Part shown: one piece after another, positions 16,757-25,913 of the stretch | How positions within the stretch are numbered: position 1 is the stretch's first letter | Layout: every line of letters starts with the position of its first letter | From: an uncultured delta proteobacterium | GTDB lineage: Bacteria; Myxococcota_A; Polyangia; Polyangiales; Ga0077539 | DNA: 49,480 nucleotides | Direction: 5' to 3' | Assembly: GCA_903845045.1 (NCBI GenBank) | Contig: CAIMWA010000357.1 | Location: 1 to 49,480 of the forward strand | Notes under the pieces: generated by a model | Database searches by the model: none | Told to the model about the DNA's origin: nothing | Seen by the model: the letters and a program-made list of their open reading frames with translations, nothing else | Made by a program: the position numbers and the translations under genes

Positions 16757-17707
16757 ATGATCGTCACCGTCGATCGACACCTCTCCGTCGTCCGCTCGCG
16801 GCCGCCGCCCGCGCCCTCGCACCACGCGGCGGGCTTCGCGGCCACGGCGTTCGCGCTGCTCGCGCTGCTCGGCTTCATGCTCCTCGCCGCCCTCGTCTGG
16901 CTGCACGGAGCGGGCGGGCGTGCCTTCGTCGCGCGGCACGTCGAGTCCGCGGTGACGGCGCAGATCCGCGGCGAGCTCCGCGTGGCCTCCGTCGAGGCCA
17001 TCTCCCGGCACGGGCTCCGCGCGCGCGGCCTGCGCTTCATCGCGCCCAACGGCGACGTGGTCATCACCGCCGACGCGGCCGTCGTCGACGTGCGGTGGTC
17101 GTCGCTGCTCCGCGGGCGCTTCGTGTCGCCGCACGCCACGGTCACCGGCGGACGCGTGCTCCTCCACGACGACGCCGCAGGCGAACTCTCCATCGACACC
17201 GCGACGAGCTCGCGCAGCCCCGGTGGCAGCGGCGCCCCGGCGACGGGGAACGAGGCCACCCTCGACCTCCAGCACATCGACGTCGAGGGCATCACGCTGG
17301 TCACGTCGATCCACGGCATCCCCGCCGCGCACGTCACCGGGATCCGCGGCGCGCTGCAGATCGTCGTGCGCGAGCCCCGCGGCGACCTCCGCCTCTCGCT
17401 GACGCAGCTCGCCGCCAGCGCGCGCATCGCCACGCCCGCGCCCATCGCGCTTCGCCTCACCGGCGGAACCTTCGTCTTCGACGGCGGCAGCATGGACCGC
17501 TTCCGCGCCGACGTGGGCGGCGTCCTCGGCGGTGACCGCGTGCGGCTCCACTGCACGGGGCACGTCCGCGACGACGCCATGAACGTGTCGCTCCGCCTCG
17601 CGCTCCCGCGGGGAGCAGGACCGCTCGACAACGTGGTCACGCTCACGCAGCTCTGGGCCGCGGCGATCACGTCGCGGCACTTCGACTTCGGGGTGACGCG
17701 CGACTGA
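16757..17707 (+). CDS. AsmA/TamB-like membrane-anchored protein
   Basis: This is 316 residues from ATG 16757. One N-terminal signal anchor (about residues 28-50, FAATAFALLALLGFMLLAALV) is followed by ARHVESAVTAQIRGELRVASVEA. That is typical of AsmA-like proteins, whose first periplasmic strands read 'G..l.v..v....g.....gl'. The rest is beta-rich with repeated V/L alternation (RGLRFIAPNGDVVITADAAVVDVRW). Long AsmA proteins bridge inner and outer membranes for lipid transport; this one is short. A nitroreductase gene follows 52 bases downstream on the same strand. Specific role unknown. Confidence 0.6.
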   Translation: MIVTVDRHLSVVRSRPPPAPSHHAAGFAATAFALLALLGFMLLAALVWLHGAGGRAFVARHVESAVTAQIRGELRVASVEAISRHGLRARGLRFIAPNGDVVITADAAVVDVRWSSLLRGRFVSPHATVTGGRVLLHDDAAGELSIDTATSSRSPGGSGAPATGNEATLDLQHIDVEGITLVTSIHGIPAAHVTGIRGALQIVVREPRGDLRLSLTQLAASARIATPAPIALRLTGGTFVFDGGSMDRFRADVGGVLGGDRVRLHCTGHVRDDAMNVSLRLALPRGAGPLDNVVTLTQLWAAAITSRHFDFGVTRD

Positions 17708-17759
17708 CCGCGTCTTCGCCTTGCGGGGTCGCGCCCCCGACGTCACGCTGCCGCGCACC

Positions 17760-18371
17760 ATGGACCCCAACCACCCCACGCAGCCGCTCTCCGCGGCCGT
17801 TCTCGATCAGCTCTTTCTCGCGGCCCGCACGCACAACGCCTGGCTCGACCGCCCCGTCGACGCGTCGCTGCTGCGGCGCATCTACGAGCTCGCGCGCATG
17901 GCGCCCCCCGCGGCCAACTGCCAGCCCGCGCGCATCGTCTTCGTGACCAGCGCCGCGGCGAAGGAGAAGCTCCGCCCCGCGCTCGCGCCGGGCAACGTCG
18001 ACAAGACCATGGCGGCGCCGGCGACGGCCATCGTGGCCGGCGACGCGAAGTTCTACGAGCAGATGGGCAAGCTGTTCCCGGCGCGGCCGGAGATGGGCGC
18101 GTCCCTCGGCGGCATGCCCGAGGCCGCGCGCGAAGCGATGATCCTGCAGAACACTTCGCTGCAGGCGGCGTACGTGATCGTCGCCGCGCGCTCGCTGGGC
18201 CTCGACTGCGGACCCATGGGCGGCTTCGACAAGGCCAAGGTCGACGCGGCGTTCTTCGCCGATCGTTCGTGGCGCTCGTCGGTGCTCATCAACCTCGGCT
18301 ACGGCGACCCCGCCAAGCTGTACCCGCGCAACCCGCGGCTCGGCTTCGACGAGGCCTGCACCATCGAGTGA
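17760..18371 (+). CDS. rutE: RutE-like nitroreductase (malonic semialdehyde reductase family)
   Basis: This 203-residue protein from ATG 17760 aligns from memory with E. coli RutE almost end to end: FLAARTHNAWLDRPV, ELARMAPPAANCQPARIVF, APGNVDKTMAAPATAIVA, LGLDCGPMGGFD, LINLGYGDPAKLYPRNPRL and a terminal FDEAC. RutE reduces malonic semialdehyde to 3-hydroxypropionate with NADPH and FMN in pyrimidine breakdown. No other rut gene is near, and stand-alone homologues are often generic detoxifying reductases, so the symbol denotes family membership. The minus-strand GST gene converges with a 9-base gap. Confidence 0.85.
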   Translation: MDPNHPTQPLSAAVLDQLFLAARTHNAWLDRPVDASLLRRIYELARMAPPAANCQPARIVFVTSAAAKEKLRPALAPGNVDKTMAAPATAIVAGDAKFYEQMGKLFPARPEMGASLGGMPEAAREAMILQNTSLQAAYVIVAARSLGLDCGPMGGFDKAKVDAAFFADRSWRSSVLINLGYGDPAKLYPRNPRLGFDEACTIE

Positions 18372-18380
18372 CGGCCCCGC

Positions 18381-19109
18381 TCACTCCCCGGCGACGAGGT
18401 CGAGCTCCGGGTAGCGCCGGAAGATTCCGAGCTCGTTGAACGCCAGCCGCCGCGGCGAGGCGAGGTACGCGGCGATGCCCGGACGCGCGGCCACGCGGTC
18501 GTGCAGCGCCACCACCCGCGGCACCGATGGCTCCACCGCCGCCATCGCCCGCGGAAACGCGTACCGCAGCCCCGCGACCACTTGGAACAGCGACAGGTCG
18601 ACGTACCCGACGTGCTCGCCGACGAGCTGCGCGCCGGCCGCGTTGCGCGACAGCACCCTCTCGAAGTACCCGAGGTACTTCGCGAGCCGCGAGCCCACGA
18701 AGTGCGTGGTGCGACGCCGCGCCTCGACCTTCTGGTCGTCGTAGTAGAGCCCCACGCTCACCGGGTGGTGCGTGTCGTGGACCTCCGACACGAGGTCCGC
18801 GACGGTGAGCTGCAGCATGAGCGCTTGGTGCCGCCCCGCGTCGTCCTTCGGCGCCAGCTCCAGCCGCGGACCGAGGTAGTCGAGGATGTTCGCGACCTGC
18901 GCGATCACCACCGGGCCGTCGACGAGCACCGGCGGCGCGAACGGCGGCGGACCGTCGAAGCCCTCGCCGCGCAGCACGCGTTGGATCGCCTTCACGCCCT
19001 CGGGTCCGCGCGCGACGTCGACGTACGGCGCCCCCGCGTCTTCGAGCGCGAGACGGATGAATTCCCCGCGCCCCTGGATGCCCGGCCAATAGAAGAGCTC
19101 GTACGTCAT
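18381..19109 (-). CDS. Glutathione S-transferase (sigma-like)
   Basis: This is 242 residues from ATG 19109. The N-terminal thioredoxin-like domain begins YELFYWPGIQGRGEFIRL, with the catalytic Tyr and the GR-E-IR pattern of sigma/alpha-type GSTs. PPVLVDGPVVIAQVANILDYL supplies the cis-Pro and the glutathione gamma-glutamyl site (usually 'ES', here 'AQ'). The C-terminal helical domain contains HVGYVDLSLFQVVAGL, matching the conserved N-capping 'S.aD...' motif. It is cytoplasmic. The 'AQ' in place of 'QS' at the glutathione site suggests altered thiol binding. Confidence 0.85.
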   Translation of the reverse strand: MTYELFYWPGIQGRGEFIRLALEDAGAPYVDVARGPEGVKAIQRVLRGEGFDGPPPFAPPVLVDGPVVIAQVANILDYLGPRLELAPKDDAGRHQALMLQLTVADLVSEVHDTHHPVSVGLYYDDQKVEARRRTTHFVGSRLAKYLGYFERVLSRNAAGAQLVGEHVGYVDLSLFQVVAGLRYAFPRAMAAVEPSVPRVVALHDRVAARPGIAAYLASPRRLAFNELGIFRRYPELDLVAGE

Positions 19110-19247
19110 CGATGGGTCCTCCGTGGGCGCGTCGCTCGCGCGGCCCCGCGGCGCGCATCGTACCCGCCTCGAACGTCGGCGCCTGCGCATTCCCCGCCGA
19201 CGGCGTGACCGCGCCCCCCGGCCTGCGGTACGGTGTCGGCTTCGCGC

Positions 19248-20225
19248 ATGCGTCTGCCCGTCTTCGTCGCCATCGCGCTCGCCACCCCGGCGGCGCTCGC
19301 CCAGGTCCCTGCGCCCGCTGCTCCCGCGGGTGACGTCGGGGCCGCCGCGGCCGCGTTCCAGCAGGGCCAGCGCGCGCAGCTCGCGCAGGACTTCTCCCGC
19401 GCCGCCGACTTCTTCGAGCTCGCGGACCAGGCCGCGCCGTCCGCCGCCGCCCTCCGCAGCGCCATCCGGAGCCACCAGGCCGCCGGCCACGCCGCCCGCG
19501 CCGCGACCCTCGCCCTCGTCGCCGAGGCCCGCGACGCCGCCGACGCCCAGAGCGCGCAGCTCGCCCACGCCGTCCTCGCCGAGCTCGGTCCGCGCCTCGC
19601 CCGCGTGCACCTCACGTGCACCCCGGACTGCGCCGTCTCCGTCGACCAGCACGCCGTGCGCGACGGCATCGCGGGCGCGCTCGCGTTCTTCGTCGACGCC
19701 GGCACGCACACCCTCGCGTCGCGCTGGCCCGGACGCGGCGAGCGCACGCGCACCCTCGAGGCCGTCGCCGGGCAGTCCGTGGAGCTCGCCCTCGAGGCAC
19801 CTCCGCCCGTGGTGGTCGCGCCGACGCCCGCGCCGGTGATCGTCGTCGCTCCCCCGGTGACTCGCCCGATGACCGACCCGCACGTCGACGCGCACCCGCG
19901 CCGCCCGCTCTCGCCGGTGGTGTTCTGGGTCGGCCTCGGAGCCACCGTGGCGACCGGCGCGGTGCTCGTGTGGTCCGGCCTCGACACGCTGTCGGCGCGC
20001 GACACCTACGTCGCCACGCCCACGGAGACGCTCTACCGCAGCGGCGTGTCGAGCGAGCTGCGCACCAACGTGCTCGTCGGCACCGCCGCCGCCGTCGGCG
20101 CCGCGACGGTGCTCATCGGCGCGCTCTTCACCGACTGGTCCGGTCCGCGTCGCGACGTCGCGCTGCTCCCCACCGCCGGTGCCCACGACGGACGCCCCAC
20201 CCTCGGCCTCGCGGGAACGTTCTGA
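19248..20225 (+). CDS. Secreted protein with TPR-like N-terminus and C-terminal membrane helices
   Basis: This is 325 residues from ATG 19248; a GTG at 19233 is also in frame, but the ATG gives a clean signal peptide ending ATPAALA. After cleavage there is a helical, Ala-rich region resembling a TPR pair (GQRAQLAQDFSRAADFFELAD). A beta-type segment with VHLTCTPDCAVSVDQHAV resembles a PEGA-like surface domain. A Pro/Val linker and two hydrophobic helices follow (FWVGLGATVATGAVLVW and VLVGTAAAVGAATVLIGALF). This layout is common in Myxococcota beside Ser/Thr kinase genes. The kinase ATG lies two bases after its stop, so the two are co-translated. Function unknown; a kinase-associated envelope sensor is possible. 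Confidence 0.75.
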   Translation: MRLPVFVAIALATPAALAQVPAPAAPAGDVGAAAAAFQQGQRAQLAQDFSRAADFFELADQAAPSAAALRSAIRSHQAAGHAARAATLALVAEARDAADAQSAQLAHAVLAELGPRLARVHLTCTPDCAVSVDQHAVRDGIAGALAFFVDAGTHTLASRWPGRGERTRTLEAVAGQSVELALEAPPPVVVAPTPAPVIVVAPPVTRPMTDPHVDAHPRRPLSPVVFWVGLGATVATGAVLVWSGLDTLSARDTYVATPTETLYRSGVSSELRTNVLVGTAAAVGAATVLIGALFTDWSGPRRDVALLPTAGAHDGRPTLGLAGTF

Positions 20226-20227
20226 CC

Positions 20228-21753
<1,526 letters not shown>

Positions 21754-21757
<4 letters not shown>

Positions 21758-22773
21758 TGTCCACCGCCCGCATGCTGCGCACCGCGCTCGTCGCCGCCGT
21801 CACCGCGGGGTGCACCGTCACCTTCGACCCGGCGCTCTACCAGGGCCGCACCGTGCTCGCCGACCGGTGCGAGGACCCGGCCGCCGTGCAGACGCTCCCC
21901 GCCGCGCTGCAGCAGCTCGTGGCCGTCGACACCACGCACCTCACGGACAACTACCGCGACTTCGCGGCCTGCGCCGGCAACGACCTGCCCGGCAACGACG
22001 GCTTCTTCGCGTTCCCGATGCGCGCCGGCGAGACGTGGCATTTCCACGTCGACCCGGTGATCGGCGCGGACCCGGCGCTCTACATCCTCCCGGTGTGCAA
22101 CGAGCAGCAGTGCTCGGCGTCGTCCGCGTCGGACATGTGCGGCGTCGGGCGCGGCGAGCACTTCTCCTTCCGGCCGACCTCCGACGGAACGTACTACCTC
22201 GGCATCGACAGCCGGCTCCCCGGCGGCAACGTGTACGCGCTCACCGCCGTGCGCCCCGAGTGCGGCAACGGAACGCTCGAGCACGGCGAGCCCTGCGACG
22301 ACATGCGCCCGCAGGCCGGCGTGACGTGCAGCCATTGCCACAAGGTGCTCACGCAGCCGATGCAGTCCGAGGAGGGCGTCGCCAACGACGACTACGTCAA
22401 CGCGATGATGCTGGGCCCCGCCGGCGGGCTCACGAACTTCCCGGCCGTCGGCACCATCGCCGGCTGCGACATGGACAGCTTCACCTTCGACGCCGCCGCG
22501 GGCCAGGCGATCCGCGTGAGCGTGACGCCGCGCACCGGCACGACGTGCCCGCCCAACCTGTCGCTCACCTTGCTGCGCAGCGACATCGCCGTCGCGCCCG
22601 CGCTCACGGCGTACCCGCAGCCCGTTCCCGAGGCCGTCACGACGATGACCGACGGATGCCCCACGGTGACGCTCCCGCGCACGGCCGGCGCGTCGACGTG
22701 GTTCGCACAGGTGACGATCCATCCCGATCCGTCCGCGACCTTCGCGTACCAGATCGTGACCGACGTGCGCTGA
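21754..22773 (+). CDS. Lipoprotein with myxobacterial Cys-rich disulfide repeat
   Basis: This is 339 residues from ATG 21754 (a second ATG follows immediately at 21757). A signal peptide ends at AVTAGC, an acceptable lipobox. Two beta-type regions resembling pre-peptidase C-terminal domains (FRPTSDGTYYLGIDS and AGASTWFAQVTIHPD) flank a disulfide motif, ECGNGTLEHGEPCDDM...CSHC. That motif matches the CGNG..E.GE.CDD repeat (myxo disulfide repeat) found mostly in Myxococcota. The gene is fused to the kinase by a 4-base overlap, so coupled expression is likely. Predicted location is the outer membrane or surface. Biochemical role unknown. Confidence 0.8.
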
Positions 22774-22776
22774 GCG

Positions 22777-23721
22777 TCAGCCGACGGCGAAGCGGTCGCC
22801 GTCCATGCCCACGCGCACGCCGCGGGCTTCGACGGCGCGGCGGGCGTCGCTGCCCGCGCAGAGCACCGGGTTGCTGTTGTTGATGTGCACCAGCACCACC
22901 TGCGGACCGCGCACCCCGTCGAGGAACGCGAGCAGCCCGCCGTCGCCGTCGAGCGGAGCGTGGCCCATCACCCGGGCGGTCTTCGTCGACATGCCCGCGC
23001 GCACGAGCTCGTCGTCGGTGAAGCAGGTGCCGTCGATGAGCACCAGCGAGGCCCGCCCGAGGCGCTCGCGCAGGGCGTCGTCGAGGTCGCGCACGCCGGG
23101 AACGTAGACCACCGTCTCGGGCGATCCCTCGGCGCGGAGCTCGAAGCCGAGGGTGTCGCCGGCGTGCAGGTCCGCGGCCTCGGCGGCGGTGAGCAGCGGG
23201 AGCAGGTACGGCGGGGGCTTGCTCGCCACGGTGAACGGTCGCAAGCGCACGCCGAGGTCGTCGCCGGCGCGGTCCCGCAGCACCGCCTCGTCGCCCGGAA
23301 CGAGCCCCCGCACGTGCACGTCGCCGTATGCCCGCAGCGCCGGGAGCACGCGCAGTCCGTCGGTGAGGGCTCGCTCCACCCGCGGGGTGCAGTACACCGG
23401 CGGCGCGCCGCCCTCGCGAAGGATCAGCAGCCCCGACGCGTGGTCGATGTCGGCGTTCGTGAGGGCCACCGCCGACACCGGGCTGTGCCGCAGCGCGCGC
23501 GGATGGAGCTCCGGGTGCCGTGCGAGCTGCGTGCGCACGTCCGGCGAGGCGTTGCAGAGCACCCAGCGCACCCCGTCCGCCGAGACGGCCACCGACGACT
23601 GCGTGCGCGGCGGCACCGCGGCGTCGCCGTTGCGGGCGGCCACGCACTGCGGGCACGCGCAATTCCACTGCGGAAGCCCTCCGCCCGCGGAGGACCCGAG
23701 CACCAGTACGTTCAGCGGCAT
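22777..23721 (-). CDS. pqqB: PqqB, PQQ biosynthesis metallo-beta-lactamase-fold protein
   Basis: This is 314 residues from ATG 23721, the usual PqqB length. It opens with VLGSSAGGGLPQWNCACPQC, the PqqB hallmark with the CxCxxC zinc cluster. Later motifs are ALTNADIDHASGLL, a metallo-beta-lactamase-like metal site, and IDGTCFTDDEL, MGHAPLDGDGG and HINNSNPVL, all typical of PqqB. PqqB is thought to hydroxylate the Tyr-derived ring of the processed PqqA peptide. The gene lies 51 bases downstream of a candidate pqqA. pqqC, pqqD and pqqE are not in the window: the neighbour on the other side is a convergent lipoprotein gene 3 bases away. Confidence 0.92.
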   Translation of the reverse strand: MPLNVLVLGSSAGGGLPQWNCACPQCVAARNGDAAVPPRTQSSVAVSADGVRWVLCNASPDVRTQLARHPELHPRALRHSPVSAVALTNADIDHASGLLILREGGAPPVYCTPRVERALTDGLRVLPALRAYGDVHVRGLVPGDEAVLRDRAGDDLGVRLRPFTVASKPPPYLLPLLTAAEAADLHAGDTLGFELRAEGSPETVVYVPGVRDLDDALRERLGRASLVLIDGTCFTDDELVRAGMSTKTARVMGHAPLDGDGGLLAFLDGVRGPQVVLVHINNSNPVLCAGSDARRAVEARGVRVGMDGDRFAVG

Positions 23722-23772
23722 CGAACGCGGTCGGCGGGGCGAGGCGTCAGCGCCGCCCGCACCCCGAACGGA

Positions 23773-23907
23773 TCACTTGGCCTGGAACGAGTACGCGCCG
23801 ATCTCGGCGCACGCAGAGGACTCGACGAAATCGGGGCGGCGCCACGGGCGGCGGGCGGCGCGGACGGTCTCTTCGGTGCGGACTTCGGCGGACTTCTTGT
23901 CGGTCAT
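23773..23907 (-). CDS. pqqA: PqqA-type precursor peptide (leader-extended variant)
   Basis: This is 44 residues from ATG 23907, preceded by GGAG. The C-terminal part reads WRRPDFVESSACAEIGAY, then SFQAK. It carries the W..P.F.E pattern and the E-x3-Y pair (Glu35, Tyr39) that PqqE crosslinks and PqqB/C convert to PQQ. Classic PqqA is 22-24 residues with EVTxY; here the core is EIGAY preceded by Cys, and a charged leader of about 20 residues precedes the core. The next gene, 51 bases on, is pqqB, which strongly supports the call. A longer in-frame start at 23970 would give 65 residues, but its 5' part has no conserved feature and its ribosome site is weaker. Confidence 0.8.
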   Translation of the reverse strand: MTDKKSAEVRTEETVRAARRPWRRPDFVESSACAEIGAYSFQAK

Positions 23908-23994
23908 CGCGGCTCCGTTCGAGCGGGGGGTGGTTCGTGCAGCGTCTGCGGAACAACGAGGCTTAGCCAACGGCGCGCACGCAGGTCAAGCGAC

Positions 23995-24020
23995 GGGGAC
24001 ACAGTTACGTTGTTGCACTC
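23995..24020 (+). repeat. 26-base REP-like unit, single direct copy
   Basis: The unit begins GGGGACACAGTTACGTTGTT and ends GCACTC; other copies in the window end GCATTC. It lies 21 bases before an inverted pair of the same unit, upstream of pqqA. Confidence 0.85.
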
Positions 24021-24041
24021 GCGCTCCGACGAGCAGGGACC

Positions 24042-24112
24042 GGGGACACAGTTACGTTGTTGCATTCAGGGCCCACGTGGCCACGTGAATGCAACAACGT
24101 AACTGTGTCCCC
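24042..24112. repeat. REPIN-like inverted pair of the 26-base unit
   Basis: Direct unit 24042-24067, a 19-base loop, then the exact reverse complement at 24087-24112. Total length is 71 bases, identical in architecture to the element at 42165-42235, although the loop sequence differs. It would fold into a 26-bp stem. It sits between the 3' end of the outer-membrane gene and pqqA. Confidence 0.88.
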
Positions 24113-24132
24113 ATGCCGCGCCGCGGCAACGC

Positions 24133-25890
24133 TCAGAACCGCGCCTGCGCCGTGACGCCGAAGCCGAACTGGCTCGGCGACTGGAACACGCGGACCTGCC
24201 GGGTGCCCGTGTCGTCGACCTGGAGCAGCGTGCTGTTGCCGTCGAGCACGTACTGCAGCCAGAAGATGCCCGCCATGATGCGCGAGATGTCCCAGCGGAA
24301 CGACGCGCGCGCCGACACGATGGGCACGCGGTCCGTGCCCGGCGGCAGGATCGAGAAGTTGCCCGCGCGGCGGATCACCAGCGTGCGCGACGAGAGCAGC
24401 GCGCCCTCCTGCACCGTGGAGCTGAACGTCGCCGGGAGCTGCACGCCCACGATGAGGCTCGGCGTCATGTGGAGCCGCGCGAGGGTGTAGTCGATCTGCC
24501 CCGCGAAGAAGTACTCTGGCGAAGTCTGCGCGTTCGTCGGCACCGTCTGGAACGGAATGAAGCTCGGCACGTCGCGCAGCAGGAACGCCACGTCGCGGTA
24601 CAGCCCGGTGAAGCTCGCGGAGAAGTACCCCGCCTTGATGCGCCCCTGGAGAGCGCCCGCGAAGCCCGCCTGCAGCGCGGTCTGGCCCGGCACGTCGACG
24701 TTCGCGAGGTTCTGCGCGAGGCCCGTGAACTCCGCGGAGAACGCGTACTGCACGGTGCCCGGCGAGAACGTCTCCGGCGCGAAGGCCACGAAGGGCGTCG
24801 TCGGGTCGTTGCGGTAGAGCATCATGTCGAGCGACTGCGTCACGCGCAGGCCGTGCGAGTACACGAGCCGCGCGCTGCCGCCGAAGAGGTACACCTGCTG
24901 CCCGCGCACGCCGGTGAGGTCGAAGCGCCCCTGCTGGAACCACCCGCCCGAAAGGTCGAAGCGGAAGCTCTCGCCGCCGCGCAAAGTGAGCCCCGCGAGC
25001 GCCGCGTACTGCGTCTCCTCGACGCGCACCACGTCGAGGTCCGACGACGACGTCACCACCTGCAGCGGCACCACGATGCCCGCCGTCTTGAAGCCCGCCC
25101 AGAGCGAGAGCGCGCCCACGTCGAGGCCGAGCTTCACGCCCGGCGCCGGTCCGACGCGGCGCGGAAAGACGCTGTTGCCGCCGAAGGAGAGGTCCCAGAG
25201 GTAGCCGATGCGGAAGCGGTCGGTGTCGAACGGGAAGAACGTCACCGACAGGTTGTCGTTGTTGCCGCTCCCGTGACCCAGCGCGTACGAGATGCGGAGG
25301 TACGTGCCCGCGTCGTAGAACGCTTGGTTGAGGTTGCCCGAGCCGCTCGACAGCGCCGCGAGGTCGACGCGCAGCACCAGCGCGGCCTCGGTGTTCAGGC
25401 GGTCGATGAAGCCCGGGGCGCGGGCGTACATCGCGAGGTGCGTGAGGTTCTCGCGGCCCGCGTAGCGGCTGTTCAGCGCGTCGAAGAAGAGCTGGTACTG
25501 CTGCCGGTCGCCGATGCGCGGCAGCGGCGACACCGGAACGCGCTGACCCGTCGGGGCGAGCACGTCGTCGTCGCCGAAGGTCCAGGTGATGCGCGTGTCG
25601 ATGAAGTCGTGGCTCGTCGGACGCGCGCCGCTCCCCTGCTCGCTCGCCGCCGTGCCCGGCAGCGCCAGGCGCTCGGCCACGCCCAGCGATCCCCGCGGGA
25701 TGGCCTGCGTGCCCGCGCCCGGATCGGGCGTCGCGGTCCCCGTCGCCGAGGTGCCCGCGACCGTCGTCGCCGGCGCCGAGGCGCCCTGCGAAGACGATCC
25801 GGTCGCCGTGGCGTCCGTCGGCTGCGACTGCGCCCACGCGCCCGTCGCACCCAGAAACACTGCAATCCCTGCGCTCCAGCGGCGATTCAT
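24133..25890 (-). CDS. Outer-membrane beta-barrel protein, uncharacterised
   Basis: This is 585 residues from ATG 25890; a further upstream ATG at 25971 lacks support because the signal peptide starts at MNRRWSAG and ends GATGAWA. After a low-complexity Thr/Ala/Ser segment (about 22-65), the rest is alternating beta-strand sequence with aromatic girdles (for example FFPFDTDRFRIGYLWDLSFGG). The chain ends TAQARF, with the terminal Phe typical of Bam-assembled barrels. Its substrate is unknown. The stop is 20 bases from the REP-like element, and the start lies just below the stop of the lipoprotein gene (25914), so it probably belongs to the same transcript. Confidence 0.78.
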   Translation of the reverse strand: MNRRWSAGIAVFLGATGAWAQSQPTDATATGSSSQGASAPATTVAGTSATGTATPDPGAGTQAIPRGSLGVAERLALPGTAASEQGSGARPTSHDFIDTRITWTFGDDDVLAPTGQRVPVSPLPRIGDRQQYQLFFDALNSRYAGRENLTHLAMYARAPGFIDRLNTEAALVLRVDLAALSSGSGNLNQAFYDAGTYLRISYALGHGSGNNDNLSVTFFPFDTDRFRIGYLWDLSFGGNSVFPRRVGPAPGVKLGLDVGALSLWAGFKTAGIVVPLQVVTSSSDLDVVRVEETQYAALAGLTLRGGESFRFDLSGGWFQQGRFDLTGVRGQQVYLFGGSARLVYSHGLRVTQSLDMMLYRNDPTTPFVAFAPETFSPGTVQYAFSAEFTGLAQNLANVDVPGQTALQAGFAGALQGRIKAGYFSASFTGLYRDVAFLLRDVPSFIPFQTVPTNAQTSPEYFFAGQIDYTLARLHMTPSLIVGVQLPATFSSTVQEGALLSSRTLVIRRAGNFSILPPGTDRVPIVSARASFRWDISRIMAGIFWLQYVLDGNSTLLQVDDTGTRQVRVFQSPSQFGFGVTAQARF

Positions 25891-25913
25891 CGCGATCTCC
25901 GTCACCCTCTCCG

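Noticed and set aside
23995..24112. CRISPR array
   Set aside because: Spacers of 19-21 bases between 26-base units looked array-like, but units occur in both orientations, copies are only three, and no cas gene is present.
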